In this document: positions 17,813-27,078 of the stretch, piece after piece
How positions within the stretch are numbered: the stretch's first letter is position 1
How the letters are laid out: each line of letters opens with the position of its first letter
Assembly (NCBI GenBank): GCA_003150615.1
Contig: QALN01000004.1
Coordinates: forward strand, 106,517-170,516
DNA: 64,000 bases
Source: Flavobacteriales bacterium
GTDB lineage: Bacteria > Bacteroidota > Bacteroidia > Flavobacteriales > UBA1820
Direction of reading: 5' to 3'
Position numbers and translations under genes: made by a program
Notes under the pieces: generated by a model
What the model was told of the DNA's origin: nothing
Databases searched by the model: none
Seen by the model: only the letters and a program-made list of their open reading frames with translations

Positions 17813-19699
17813 ATGAAATGCGCTTCCAAGAGCAAATCGTACGAAGTTATGGCGTTGGCCGATACTCTGTCCGATCTGGCAGGAAAACAGGACAACCGCC
17901 GCATGCAGGCTGCGGCACTGTCGTACAAGACGGACTATTATTACTACAAGGGCGACAAGGACAGCATGCTTTACTACATGAAGCAATGCCAGGATTTTTC
18001 CAGTCGGTACGGTCAGCTGACACATTATTACTTCGTGTGGACCAAACTTATATCCTATTACAGCAACCGCAAACAATTCAACCTGGCCCTGCACGAGATA
18101 AACAAGATGCTGGAGCAGGCGAAAAAGGATGGTTACAAGGAAGGCATATACAGAAGCTACATAGCCACGGCAAATATCTATTTTCTCCAGTACATGGCCA
18201 ATATCGCCATACGGTATTATAAAATGGCGATAGAATACATGAAGGAAAACGACATAAAGGATTACAACATTCATGTGCTGTATACCTCGCTCGCCAAAGC
18301 CCTGGTGAATGAAAAAAGGTATGACGAGGCACTGGACGTATTGCATGAGGCGGAAAAAAATCTGTCGAACAAGCGGTATCTGGCAAATATAAAACACGGG
18401 TATTTCAGCGTTTATCTCGATATGGGCGAAACGGAAAAGGCCCGCAAATACCTCGACCGTATAATAAGCATGGATGAAGGGGATGTTGCCCTTAAAAAAA
18501 CGGAAATTCTCAATGCCGAAAAAGCGTATGCGAATGCCACAGGCGATTGGAAGAAAGTGATAGAGCTGTCCGATGAACTGGTTCCGATATACAGGAATGC
18601 CGGCATCGACTCCAGCGTAACCATACAGGATCTGAGGATTAAAGCCAAGGCATATTTCAACCTTGGGGATACGCTTAAAGGAGTAAAATGCCTCCAGGAT
18701 TTCATATCGCGGTATATAAAGAATACCGAAGCGGAAACCAAATCCAAACTCAACGAATTTTCGGTTATGCTCGAGGTGGATAAACTATCCGCCGAGAAAA
18801 AAGAACTCGAAATAAATTCACAAAAAGAAAAGATAAGGTATAACAGGATGCTCATACTCGTTTTGTCATGTCTGCTTATACTCGGTCTGATATTCATATT
18901 GTTCGTTTCAAACCTGAACCGCAGGTTGACGAAATCTAACCGGACGATAGAAAAAAAGAACCATAAACTTCTCGTATCGCAGCAGGAGTTGGCCGCAGCC
19001 AAGGAAAAGGCGGAGAAGGCCAACGAAGTGAAAACGATGTTCCTCCAGAGCATAACGCACGAGATACGTACCCCGCTGAATGCAATAGTCGGGTTCAGCG
19101 ACCTTCTGGCGTCGCATATACAGGACAGCGACAAGGAAGCCAAGGAATATTCCGATATTATACATCAGAACAGCGACCTGCTGTTGGGTTTGATAGATAG
19201 CGTGCTGTATATCTCCGATTTGGAATTTTCCGATATCACGGGCGTAAAAGTGGAAATGGGTGTCGATATATGCTGCCTCGATTGCATAGAAAGGGTTCGT
19301 CCGTCCGTAAAGGAAGGCGTGGAAATAGTATTTACGGACAAATACGACGGAGGACTGGTTCTGAACGCTTATTTCGGGTATATATCCGAGGTATTGGTAA
19401 GGCTTCTCGATAATGCCGCCAAATTTACCGATCAGGGCCGTATAGAGTTGTCGTACGATATGTCGCAGGACGACAAATTCATAGTCTTTTCTGTTACGGA
19501 TACCGGTATGGGGATTCCCGAAGGTATCGAAGAAAAAATATTCGATATGTTCGCCAAAGGCAATATGTTTATGCCTGGTATAGGATTGGGGCTGTCCATA
19601 ACGAGGGTAATAGCCGAAAAACTCGGAGGAAGCATTACCCTGGACAGGGAATACAAGGAGAAAGGCAGCCGTTTTCTGTTTTCGGTTCCCATAGACTGA
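17813..19699 (+). CDS. TPR sensor histidine kinase (N-terminus separated by a stop codon)
   Basis: Residues 1-300 carry TPR-like helical repeats (for example DEALDVLHEAEKNL) that in related Bacteroidetes kinases are periplasmic; one membrane helix is at about 346-366, then a coiled coil, HisKA with the phosphorylated His 416 in ITHEIRTPLNA, and HATPase_c with DNAAKFT, DTGMGIP and GIGLGLS. It is an orphan hybrid-less kinase: no receiver follows and no regulator is adjacent. Without the upstream signal peptide (see 17699-17812) the sensor part would not be exported, so the gene is either inactive, read through, or initiated here with altered topology. The frame after the stop is otherwise intact, suggesting a recent event or a base error. 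Confidence 0.85.
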   Translation: MKCASKSKSYEVMALADTLSDLAGKQDNRRMQAAALSYKTDYYYYKGDKDSMLYYMKQCQDFSSRYGQLTHYYFVWTKLISYYSNRKQFNLALHEINKMLEQAKKDGYKEGIYRSYIATANIYFLQYMANIAIRYYKMAIEYMKENDIKDYNIHVLYTSLAKALVNEKRYDEALDVLHEAEKNLSNKRYLANIKHGYFSVYLDMGETEKARKYLDRIISMDEGDVALKKTEILNAEKAYANATGDWKKVIELSDELVPIYRNAGIDSSVTIQDLRIKAKAYFNLGDTLKGVKCLQDFISRYIKNTEAETKSKLNEFSVMLEVDKLSAEKKELEINSQKEKIRYNRMLILVLSCLLILGLIFILFVSNLNRRLTKSNRTIEKKNHKLLVSQQELAAAKEKAEKANEVKTMFLQSITHEIRTPLNAIVGFSDLLASHIQDSDKEAKEYSDIIHQNSDLLLGLIDSVLYISDLEFSDITGVKVEMGVDICCLDCIERVRPSVKEGVEIVFTDKYDGGLVLNAYFGYISEVLVRLLDNAAKFTDQGRIELSYDMSQDDKFIVFSVTDTGMGIPEGIEEKIFDMFAKGNMFMPGIGLGLSITRVIAEKLGGSITLDREYKEKGSRFLFSVPID

Positions 19700-19805
19700 A
19701 CGGAAATATCGAATGGCTTTGTGTTAGTTGGCGGAAGGGTGGCATCTTAGGACAAAAATATCTAGCGGTCTGAGGCTGCCGGCGGAACGGACAATTTCCA
19801 GCCAA

Positions 19806-19845
19806 ATAAAAATGTCCTCCCATTATACGGGAGGACATTTTTATT
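19806..19845. terminator. bidirectional terminator between kinase and alkaline phosphatase
   Basis: Arms about 19808-19821 and 19829-19842 (aatgtcctccc / gggaggacatt) with A and T runs on both sides, between convergent genes. Confidence 0.8.
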
Positions 19846-19866
19846 TTCAAATGAGTTTTAATCGGG

Positions 19867-21072
19867 CTATTTGGCTTTCGAGAGTATTTCGATTATCTTT
19901 TTGTGGATGTCGATGTTTTCCTGTACTCCGCGGAATTCCTGGGAATAGGGACCGTATGCGTAAACGGGAACCATTATTCCGGAGTGGCCTGCGGTAGTGT
20001 AGAGGGCTTTCACCGATTTCTTTGCGTAATTGCCGTTGGGGATGGTCATACCTCCGGTTTCGTGGTCGGCGGTGATGATAACGAGAGTATGTCCGTCTTT
20101 GTCGGCAAATTTAAGGGCTTCGCTTACTGCCTTGTCGAAATCTATCACTTCGGTTACGGTGTATTTCACGTCGTTGTTGTGGCTGCCCCAGTCTATCTGT
20201 GCGCCTTCCACCATCAGGAAGAAGCCTTTTTTCGACTTGGAGGACAGGAAATCTATCGCCTGACGCGTGGTGGACGGCAAAAAGTCACCGCGTCCGTTCA
20301 TTATTGGCTGGATGTCCTTGTCGGCGGCAATAACGCCTATGCGTTTTGCTGAAGCGTTTTCAGATATTTTGTTATAATCGTTGATGACGGTAAATCCTGC
20401 TTTGGACAGTTCGGCAACCTGTTCCGGAGCGTATTTGTTCCATAGGGTAACGCATCCCGCTGCGAAAAAGTCGAGTTTGGAGCCGGGGAGCTGTGCCAGT
20501 ATCTCGGACGTGGCTTTGCGGCTGGCGCTGTGGGCATAGAATACCGAAGGCGTTGCTCCGGATATGTTGTCTGTCGATATTACGCCGGTAGCGAATCCTT
20601 TTGGAGATATTTTTTCAGGTATGTTTGCCGCCGGCAGGCTGTCGGGCGTGGTTCCGATAAAGCCGTTGGTGGTTTTTACCCCGCAGGCGTATGTCGTGCC
20701 CGAAGCGGCCGAGTCGGTCGTAAAGTGCGATGCGGAATACGTGCGTACAAATCCCATGTTCTTCAGTTTCATTATCGCAAGGTCATTGCCGTTGGCGTAG
20801 TAACCTGCTACGGCCTGCGCCATGCCCATACCGTCGCCTATAAGCAGTATCACGTTCTTTATTTTACCTTTCGTACCGTCGGTTTTGAATGTTGGGGTAT
20901 AAGGCTTGTAGAGAAAATCGTTCGCATATGTGTCCGGTATTTTGGACTGCACTTTTTCCGTCGAGTTCTCGTCGGCTTTTTTGTTTTCGGCGGCCGGAGT
21001 ACCTTTTTCCTGTGCGAAGGCAAAAGCGAAACTCAAAAGCAGCGCCGAGCATAGAAGCATCGTTTTTTTCAT
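19867..21072 (-). CDS. secreted alkaline phosphatase (PhoA family)
   Basis: Periplasmic phosphomonoesterase. Signal peptide 1-20 (ends FAFAQ). The PhoA motifs are present: first metal Asp at 80 in LIGDGMGMAQ, nucleophile Ser 121 in TTDSAASGT, ADHETGG near 335 for zinc and magnesium binding, and TTAGHSG with the last metal His. A low-complexity linker rich in K, E, A and N (21-45) follows the signal. 401 residues. Alone on its transcript. Induction by phosphate starvation is common for the family but no Pho box can be judged here. Confidence 0.93.
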   Translation of the reverse strand: MKKTMLLCSALLLSFAFAFAQEKGTPAAENKKADENSTEKVQSKIPDTYANDFLYKPYTPTFKTDGTKGKIKNVILLIGDGMGMAQAVAGYYANGNDLAIMKLKNMGFVRTYSASHFTTDSAASGTTYACGVKTTNGFIGTTPDSLPAANIPEKISPKGFATGVISTDNISGATPSVFYAHSASRKATSEILAQLPGSKLDFFAAGCVTLWNKYAPEQVAELSKAGFTVINDYNKISENASAKRIGVIAADKDIQPIMNGRGDFLPSTTRQAIDFLSSKSKKGFFLMVEGAQIDWGSHNNDVKYTVTEVIDFDKAVSEALKFADKDGHTLVIITADHETGGMTIPNGNYAKKSVKALYTTAGHSGIMVPVYAYGPYSQEFRGVQENIDIHKKIIEILSKAK

Positions 21073-21112
21073 TGTTCTTACTTTGTTTGTTTTGATTGTT
21101 ATTTAAGTTCGA

Positions 21113-22105
21113 TCATTTCATGTTTTTTGACCTCAGGGCATCGAAAAACACCGAAGCGTCCACGTTTCCGCCGCTGAGGATTATTCCCACGCGCGCCTTT
21201 GAGAATATTTCCGGATGGCGAAGCACCGCTGCCAGAGGCACGGCCGACGATGGTTCTATTATTATTTTCATGCGTTCCCAGACAAGACGCATGGCGCCGG
21301 TTATTTCGTCTTCGTCCGTCAGCAGTATGTCACGGAGGTAACGTCGGAGCGTGAAAAGTGTTTTATCGCCGAGTGCGGTGCGTAGTCCGTCTGCTATCGT
21401 CCGTGGAGGGAATGCCGGGTGTATGGTCCCGTCCCGCAGCGACAGTACGGCGTCGCCCGCCAGAGCAGGTTCCGCTCCGTACGGCACACATTGCGGGGCA
21501 AAAGCGGCAGTGGCCATTGCAGTACCGGACATCAGTCCCCCGCCGCCCACGGGAGCAAGTATGAAATCGAGTCCTTTTACGTCTTCGTGCAGTTCCACGG
21601 CGGCCGTTCCCTGTCCGTACATGACGTTCCAGTCGTTGTAAGGGTGAAGAGCGGTCATGCCTTTTTCAAGGACTACTTTTTCCAGTGCGGATTCGCGCGC
21701 CTCTTGTGTCGGTTCGCATTCTACCACCTGTGCACCGTAACCGCGTACAGCGTCCTTTTTAACCTGCGGCGCGTTTTCCGGCATTACGATACATGCCGGC
21801 ACGCCTAGTTTGCGGGCGGAAAGCGCTACTGCCTGAGCGAAATTGCCTGAGGAGTGGGTGGCAAGTCCTTTGGACAGTTCATCCTCAGGAAGGCAGAGTG
21901 CGGCGTTTACGGCTCCGCGCATCTTGAAAGCGCCTATTTTCTGTAAGTTTTCGCATTTGAAAAATATGTTGCATCCGGCTATCGAGTCCAATGCCGAAGA
22001 AGTCATGACAGGCGTGCGGTGGACGTACGGCCTTACACGCGAACAGACGGCTTCCCAGAAGTCTTTTCCGGGAGCCGATTTTGCGGAAAAATCATCGTTT
22101 TGCAT
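21113..22105 (-). CDS. PLP-dependent serine/threonine dehydratase family protein
   Basis: Fold-type II PLP enzyme of the IlvA / catabolic dehydratase / serine racemase group. PLP lysine 61 lies in KIGAFKMRGA, HSSGNFAQAVALSA is the phosphate/substrate loop (about 85-98), and the glycine loop VGGGGLMSG (about 186-194) binds the cofactor phosphate. There is no C-terminal ACT domain (330 residues in all), so it is a short, catabolic-like or racemase-like form rather than the biosynthetic IlvA. The gene begins 62 bp after the ABC ATPase gene on the same strand and may be the last cistron of the riboswitch-controlled operon (inference). Confidence 0.88.
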   Translation of the reverse strand: MQNDDFSAKSAPGKDFWEAVCSRVRPYVHRTPVMTSSALDSIAGCNIFFKCENLQKIGAFKMRGAVNAALCLPEDELSKGLATHSSGNFAQAVALSARKLGVPACIVMPENAPQVKKDAVRGYGAQVVECEPTQEARESALEKVVLEKGMTALHPYNDWNVMYGQGTAAVELHEDVKGLDFILAPVGGGGLMSGTAMATAAFAPQCVPYGAEPALAGDAVLSLRDGTIHPAFPPRTIADGLRTALGDKTLFTLRRYLRDILLTDEDEITGAMRLVWERMKIIIEPSSAVPLAAVLRHPEIFSKARVGIILSGGNVDASVFFDALRSKNMK

Positions 22106-22167
22106 AAGGAGGCTGCCTTCTTGTAAAGGTCCGGGTAAAGTTATGATTTTACCGCCAATTAAAGGCT

Positions 22168-22941
22168 CTACAATTTTAAAAAATCTTTAATGAGCTCTCC
22201 TTTAACGCCGAATACGTCATCGACGATGGCGTTTTTGTCGGCCCAGGGACGATTTTCCTGGCGTACCGCGCCGTCGCTGCGCATCACCCACAGGCTGTCG
22301 GCGAAATGCAGCGCGAGGTCTATGTCGTGGGTGGAAAGCACGAGCGATTTGCCCTCTGCCTGCGCGAGGTTTTTCAGTATGTTCATAATCTCTACTTTGG
22401 CAGGCATATCGAGAAATGACAGCGGTTCGTCGAGAAGAATTACGTCGGTATCCTGAGCCAGAGCTTTGGCTATCATTACCTTTTGCCGTTGCCCGTCGCT
22501 TATTTCGGCCATTGTCCTGCCGGCAAGGTGTTCGACACCTGCGGTTTTCATTGCGCGGTTAACGGCAGTGCGGTCTTCCTGACCGAGGGTAGCGAAACAG
22601 TCGCAGTAAGGGTAACGGCCTGTTTCGACAGTCTGGCGTACGGTCAGGTAGTTTATCTCGCCGAGCATTTCGGTCAGTACGACGCTCATTTTCCGTGAAA
22701 GTTCCTTCCTCGAGTAGCTGTCTGCGGGTTTTCCATTCAATGTTACGGTTCCCGAAAGCGGGGATTGGAAACCGCACATCGTCCGTAGCAACGTGGATTT
22801 GCCTGCGCCGTTGCGGCCGATGAGGCATGAGAGGCTTCCCCGTGCCAGGCTGACGGATATGCCGCTGCGCAATATTCCGGAATCTTTATAGCCTATCGAA
22901 AGGTTTTCGGCTGACAGTACGATGTTTTTTTCCTGTGCCAT
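22168..22941 (-). CDS. ABC transporter ATPase, cobalamin/iron-siderophore type (BtuD/FecE-like)
   Basis: Cytoplasmic ATPase of a type II importer. Walker A is GRNGAGKST (about 38-46), signature ISDGQRQKVMIAKAL, Walker B VILLDEPLSFLD, switch His in STHDIDLAL. I take the Met at 22941 (MAQEKNIVLS); a longer frame to 23076 would run into the permease gene and lacks family sequence. It starts 8 bp after the permease stop. The operon's riboswitch points to vitamin B12 as substrate. Confidence 0.9.
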   Translation of the reverse strand: MAQEKNIVLSAENLSIGYKDSGILRSGISVSLARGSLSCLIGRNGAGKSTLLRTMCGFQSPLSGTVTLNGKPADSYSRKELSRKMSVVLTEMLGEINYLTVRQTVETGRYPYCDCFATLGQEDRTAVNRAMKTAGVEHLAGRTMAEISDGQRQKVMIAKALAQDTDVILLDEPLSFLDMPAKVEIMNILKNLAQAEGKSLVLSTHDIDLALHFADSLWVMRSDGAVRQENRPWADKNAIVDDVFGVKGELIKDFLKL

Positions 22942-22949
22942 AGTTGTTT

Positions 22950-23975
22950 TTACCTGTTTCTTCCGGATGAATTTTTCAGTACGGCCATTATCACTATCGG
23001 CGCTCCTATGAGCGAGGTAACGGCATTTACCGGGAGCATATACCCGAATACCGCTTGTTTTGCCACGAGGCTGCATACGAGCGTTATGACGCCTCCTGCA
23101 ATGACCGTAAGCGGCACGAGTGTACGCCGGTCGGCGCTTCCGGTAAGATATCTCACGATATGCGGTACGGCCAGCCCTATGAAAGCAACGGGACCGCAGT
23201 ATGCCGTAACGGTCCCTGCGAGCAGGGCGGTGAGCAGTATTATTTTCGTCCTTGCCGTGCGTATGTCCACGCCGAGGTTGCGGGCGTAGTTCTCACCGAG
23301 CAAAAGGGCGTTGAGCGTGCGTATCATGAAAAACGAAAGGATTATTCCTGCAGCGCATACTGCTGTGAATACGGCGAAGAAACCGTCGGCCGAGGCACGG
23401 GAAAAACTGCCCTGGCTCCACATTACGAACGCGAAGTTAGCCCTTTCGCCGCCGGAGTATTGGAGTACCGATACCACTGCCGAAGTCAGGTAACCTGTCA
23501 TTATGCCTGTTATAAGAAGAGCTGTGTTGCCTACCATGCGTTTCGAGACGGCCAAAAGGAATATTAGTACTCCTGCGCTGCCTGCAAGCGCAGCCAGTAT
23601 TTGCCACAAGGGATTGATGACAGAAGATAATCCTAACAGGCCCGCGCAGAATACCACTATGGCTACGGCAAGCGTAGCTCCGGAACTGATGCCAAGTATC
23701 GACGGGTCGGCCAGGGGATTGCGGAAGAGTGTCTGCATCATAAGGCCGCATACGGCCAGGGTACATCCTGCCGTGAAAGCGGTGAATGCTTCCGGTATGC
23801 GTTTTTCGAGTACGATGACAGAACTGACGGTATCCCCTCCGCGGCCCGTGATGGCGGAAAACACTTCGGACAATGGTATCGATACCGTGCCGAAAGCTAT
23901 ATTGGCAGCCAGAAGCAGTACGGCCAGTATGCACAGCGATACCCCGATGTGTACGGGGTGCAGTTTACTTTTCAT
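22950..23975 (-). CDS. ABC transporter permease, FecCD/BtuC family
   Basis: Inner-membrane channel of a metal-chelate or B12 importer. About ten hydrophobic helices over 341 residues. Family landmarks: RIPEAFTAFTAGCTLAVCGL then MQTLFRNPLADPSILGISSG near 65-100, and GPVAFIGLAVPHIVRYLTG near 265-283, which carries the cytoplasmic coupling loop. It overlaps the binding-protein gene by 11 bp. Confidence 0.93.
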   Translation of the reverse strand: MKSKLHPVHIGVSLCILAVLLLAANIAFGTVSIPLSEVFSAITGRGGDTVSSVIVLEKRIPEAFTAFTAGCTLAVCGLMMQTLFRNPLADPSILGISSGATLAVAIVVFCAGLLGLSSVINPLWQILAALAGSAGVLIFLLAVSKRMVGNTALLITGIMTGYLTSAVVSVLQYSGGERANFAFVMWSQGSFSRASADGFFAVFTAVCAAGIILSFFMIRTLNALLLGENYARNLGVDIRTARTKIILLTALLAGTVTAYCGPVAFIGLAVPHIVRYLTGSADRRTLVPLTVIAGGVITLVCSLVAKQAVFGYMLPVNAVTSLIGAPIVIMAVLKNSSGRNR

Positions 23976-25104
23976 CCGACGATGTTATTTTACGGTAGTA
24001 AAACGGTGTGTATGAACTGTCCCCGCGCGAAAGGAAAGCGAAATCCGACAGTATCCTGTCGGGTTCCATTATGCCACGTTCGAAATACGGCATGTCCCCC
24101 GTGTTGCATACGAATATGTTCCCCATGGCGAAGGCTTTGAAATGTGCGTATAGTTTATTCTGTGCTTTCAGGTCGGAGAGCGTTGGCGTTTTGCCAAGTC
24201 CTGTCTCGAAAAACCATACCTGGGCATCGGAACCTTTGCTCATTACCGTTTCGAAATCCAGGGCAAGCGAGCCTGTGCCTTTGCTGTCGGCCCAGGGAAA
24301 ACGTAGTCCGGCATCCCGGTACATCACGCTTTTGTAGCTTCCTCCGTCGGGCATGTACCATACGCCATGATAGGGCAGTGAAGAGAGTACGGACGGTGAT
24401 GAACCGCTGGATGAGGCTTTGGATTTTACGTCGATGTAGCGTTTTTCTATTGCGTTGAACAAGCTGTCGGCCCGGTCCCTCAGGCAAAAGAATTCAGCGG
24501 CGAATTTGACCCATTCGGTGCGTGCGAGGGGGTGCGTTTCCCATGGCGACATGTCCAGAAGCATGGGCGAGGGGACTTTGTTCTCCACGGACGAGAGGTC
24601 TTCGTTGCCTCCGGGAGAGAAGAATACGCCGTCGGGGTTCAATGAGAGCAGTTTTTCTATGTCGAACTGCCAACCGTTGAAAAATTCTCCCAGGTCTTTG
24701 CGGTTTTCGAGTACGGAGTTTTTTTCCAGATACGCCTTTGCGCCTACGCTTTTTATCCTGTCCGCCACTCCGAGTGCCGATAGGAAGCCTATCTGGGTAA
24801 CATGGGCGCAGCCGGCTTTTTCAAGCGGTACTTTTACGGGGATGATACCATCAGGCAATCCGGCGGGTATTTCAGCGCCTTTTTCGTATAGGAAATACCT
24901 GCGGAACGGCGTCAGGGTGTCCGAAGGCTGGTAAACGTTTGCGATAATGCCGCCGTAGGCATGTCCCGTTTCAAACAGGCGGGCGTAGGACGGTTTTTCC
25001 ATCCGGATTTCGTTTCCCGGAGAGGAAGTTTTTCCGGAGGTGCAGGAGATAAGCAGCGCAGTCAGTACGCCGGTGGCAAACAGTCTGAAAAATCGTGAGG
25101 TCAT
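23965..25104 (-). CDS. ABC transporter substrate-binding lipoprotein (cobalamin or siderophore)
   Basis: Periplasmic binding protein of the TroA/FecB/BtuF superfamily. The signal ends in a lipobox (LLISC, Cys about 21), so it is lipid-anchored. Two lobes are visible: TQIGFLSALGVADRIKSVGAK (about 108-128) and the second lobe after a long helix (FNAIEKRYIDVKSK). First gene of a three-gene uptake operon, 28 bp after a cobalamin riboswitch, so a BtuF-like role is likely. No TonB-dependent receptor gene is next to it. Confidence 0.88.
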   Translation of the reverse strand: MTSRFFRLFATGVLTALLISCTSGKTSSPGNEIRMEKPSYARLFETGHAYGGIIANVYQPSDTLTPFRRYFLYEKGAEIPAGLPDGIIPVKVPLEKAGCAHVTQIGFLSALGVADRIKSVGAKAYLEKNSVLENRKDLGEFFNGWQFDIEKLLSLNPDGVFFSPGGNEDLSSVENKVPSPMLLDMSPWETHPLARTEWVKFAAEFFCLRDRADSLFNAIEKRYIDVKSKASSSGSSPSVLSSLPYHGVWYMPDGGSYKSVMYRDAGLRFPWADSKGTGSLALDFETVMSKGSDAQVWFFETGLGKTPTLSDLKAQNKLYAHFKAFAMGNIFVCNTGDMPYFERGIMEPDRILSDFAFLSRGDSSYTPFYYRKITSSDEK

Positions 25105-25132
25105 AACTTTGCTCCCAAGTCGTTAAATTCAT

Positions 25133-25241
25133 CCGAGGCAGGTATCCCGGCTCACCGCGCCTTTTCTGGAAAAGGCTTGCGGTTCACGGTTGTGGGCACA
25201 GCTGCGGCTTGTCATACTTACCGCATTCCCCCGCCTAGGGA
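25133..25241 (-). promoter_or_regulatory. cobalamin riboswitch (compact form)
   Basis: On the minus strand, P1 is formed by CCTAGGCGGGG (25241 side) and the 3' CCTGCCTCGG (25133-25142). Between lie a GCGG/CCGC hairpin, the conserved core AGCTGTGCCCACAACCGTGA, a stem ACCGC/GCGGT enclosing a second hairpin, and the B12 box AGCCGGGATACCTGCC. The usual GCCACTG element and large peripheral arms are missing. It ends about 30 bp before the binding-protein start, so it probably controls translation of the uptake operon. Confidence 0.85.
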
Positions 25242-25277
25242 CGTTTTGTTTTGTAAAATAAGATAATTTGCTTGCAG

Positions 25278-25285
25278 CAAATGTA
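25278..25285 (-). promoter_or_regulatory. promoter -7 element for the B12 uptake operon
   Basis: Minus-strand TACATTTG (TAnnTTTG), 37 bp upstream of the riboswitch 5' edge. No clear -33. Confidence 0.5.
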
Positions 25286-25481
25286 TGGAAAAATAATACG
25301 TCGTCGGGAAAAAATATGACACATATGAGCATGTTGCAGGAGAAACAATGTAAGGCCCGATGTGTTTTTTTGCTATTTTTGAAAGATACTACGGCAATTC
25401 TTTTTGGGTTAAAACCATGAAAACATATCTTATACCGGATATGTCAGGTAAAATAGTACATTAAACTTAACCAAAAATGTT

Positions 25482-26066
25482 ATGGAAAGCCGGAAATATA
25501 ATCAATGGATTCTACACACGGTGTGTATATCTGCCGCATTAATTTGCATCGTTTTGACGTTCTGGGGTAATTTTAAATCCGGAGGAGTAATAACGATCGA
25601 CGCCTACATAGGCGTAATGGCTACTTTTATCGGCATTTGTGCGGCTATCGTCGTTGGTTTTCAGTTGTATAGTTATTTTGAATTCAGAAGGCTGAAAGAG
25701 CGTATAGATAAAGCGGAGGCTTTGAAGAATGAATGGGACGATGAAATGCATATAACGAAAAAAGGAGTAGCCAATGCTTTCCGTTTGTTATACAGACTTA
25801 ACCGTGCCAATCCCATCGCTCCGGTCATGGCGGTCGTATCTATCCTCACTTACGATTTGAAAAGAATCGATAAAGACACGTCAAGATTTATGAGAAGCAG
25901 ATACCGGCAATTGGATTATATGCTTGGAAAATGTAACTATAATCACCGTTTGCTGAAAAAATACATACCGGATTTAAGGGCTATGGAAATACCGAAAGAA
26001 CTCGAACATTACAAGGAAATCATAAAATTGCATTACAAGGTGATATCCGGTATTGAAAATGCTTAG
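25482..26066 (+). CDS. hypothetical membrane protein with two N-terminal helices
   Basis: 194 residues, not recognised. Two hydrophobic segments (about 10-28 and 42-66) are followed by a basic, helical cytoplasmic part: a short coiled coil (FEFRRLKERIDKAEALKNEW) and a C-terminal region rich in Lys, Arg and Tyr. The region before it (25300-25480) is AT-rich and shows no clear regulatory site. It stands alone between the riboswitch operon (divergent) and a terminator. The topology resembles small membrane-bound accessory proteins, but no function can be given. Confidence 0.7.
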   Translation: MESRKYNQWILHTVCISAALICIVLTFWGNFKSGGVITIDAYIGVMATFIGICAAIVVGFQLYSYFEFRRLKERIDKAEALKNEWDDEMHITKKGVANAFRLLYRLNRANPIAPVMAVVSILTYDLKRIDKDTSRFMRSRYRQLDYMLGKCNYNHRLLKKYIPDLRAMEIPKELEHYKEIIKLHYKVISGIENA

Positions 26067-26180
26067 TCGTTTTGCATAATGTCGACCCGGAAAAAAATAA
26101 ATTCGGCACTCAAAACATCATACGTATGTTTGCGGTAACAAAGTAGGGAGTAGCGATTTCTTCTCCCGAACGTACAATTG

Positions 26181-26218
26181 AAAAACCGGCGGTCCCGTAA
26201 GGACCGCCGGTTTTAATT
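26181..26218. terminator. bidirectional terminator
   Basis: Stem ccggcggtcc / ggaccgccgg (26185-26194 and 26201-26210) with A-run before and T-run after, between the convergent hypothetical and DUF4251 genes. Confidence 0.85.
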
Positions 26219-26270
26219 TCGGCATAATTGAATAACGCGTCGGGACGTTATTTGCCAAATATCGTTCGTA

Positions 26271-26843
26271 TTACCACGAGAGTCCTTTGAATACGTTGGA
26301 TTCCGATGTTGGGAGTAACGTACCGTTGAACGACATGGTCTGGTTGTTGAAGTTCGGTATCACGTCTGCCGAGCATACGGCCGAGCCGTATGGTATGCTC
26401 AGTTCCACTTTTGCCGATACTCCGCGGCCTATTACCATCATAGAGAATGTGAGGTTGCCTTTGGAGTCCACATTGTATTTTATGGAACTTGCGTTGCCTT
26501 CCACGGTCACGCCTCCCAGTCCGTTAGCGCCGGCTACTGCATTGTTGGGCGCTATCTGTATGCTGGCCCTTCCGCCTTTGAGGGCTATGAAGTTCGTGTT
26601 GGGGTTTACGTAGGAAGTCTGTCCGCGTTTGAATACCAACTGGTTGGCTTCAAGTACGAAATCGCGAGCTTCTAGCGCTCCTTTGGCCTGATTGTATTCC
26701 ACCATTTTTTCGGCGTTCTGTGCAGCGCGGCGAGCCTCTTTCTCCGCCTGTTTGGCCGCTTTTTTCGCTTCCTTGGAAGTTTGCTGTGCATAAACTCCTG
26801 TTATCGTTGCGAGAGCCAGTGCGATGATCAATAACTTTTTCAT
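26271..26843 (-). CDS. DUF4251 domain-containing secreted protein
   Basis: 190 residues. Signal peptide 1-19 (ends VYAQ), then a Lys/Ala/Glu-rich helix (22-48, repeated AKKAAKQAEKEAR) and a beta-rich domain with FVLEANQLVFKRGQTSYVNP, which is typical of DUF4251 proteins found throughout Bacteroidetes. Function of the family is unknown; it is probably periplasmic or outer-membrane associated. Single gene. Confidence 0.85.
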   Translation of the reverse strand: MKKLLIIALALATITGVYAQQTSKEAKKAAKQAEKEARRAAQNAEKMVEYNQAKGALEARDFVLEANQLVFKRGQTSYVNPNTNFIALKGGRASIQIAPNNAVAGANGLGGVTVEGNASSIKYNVDSKGNLTFSMMVIGRGVSAKVELSIPYGSAVCSADVIPNFNNQTMSFNGTLLPTSESNVFKGLSW

Positions 26844-27037
26844 AATGTTTGAATGTTTAAAGATTCAGTGTTTTTTAATGTTTTGTTATGTAAAGATAAT
26901 AAATCGCATGGATATACGTACGGTTTTATGTTTTATTTATAACAAAGTTAAACCAGTACACGTTTCTGATATATGTATAATGTGTTTTTTAACAAAACAA
27001 TACTTGCGCCTGTCCGGTTAAAGGGCGTTTGTACGGA

Positions 27038-27067
27038 TTGTTACTTGCGGTATTTTTGATACATTTG
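27038..27067 (+). promoter_or_regulatory. rnpB promoter
   Basis: TTG at 27038-27040, 19 bp spacer, TACATTTG at 27060-27067; the RNA starts about 12 bp later. Confidence 0.7.
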
Positions 27068-27078
27068 CAATACATATA

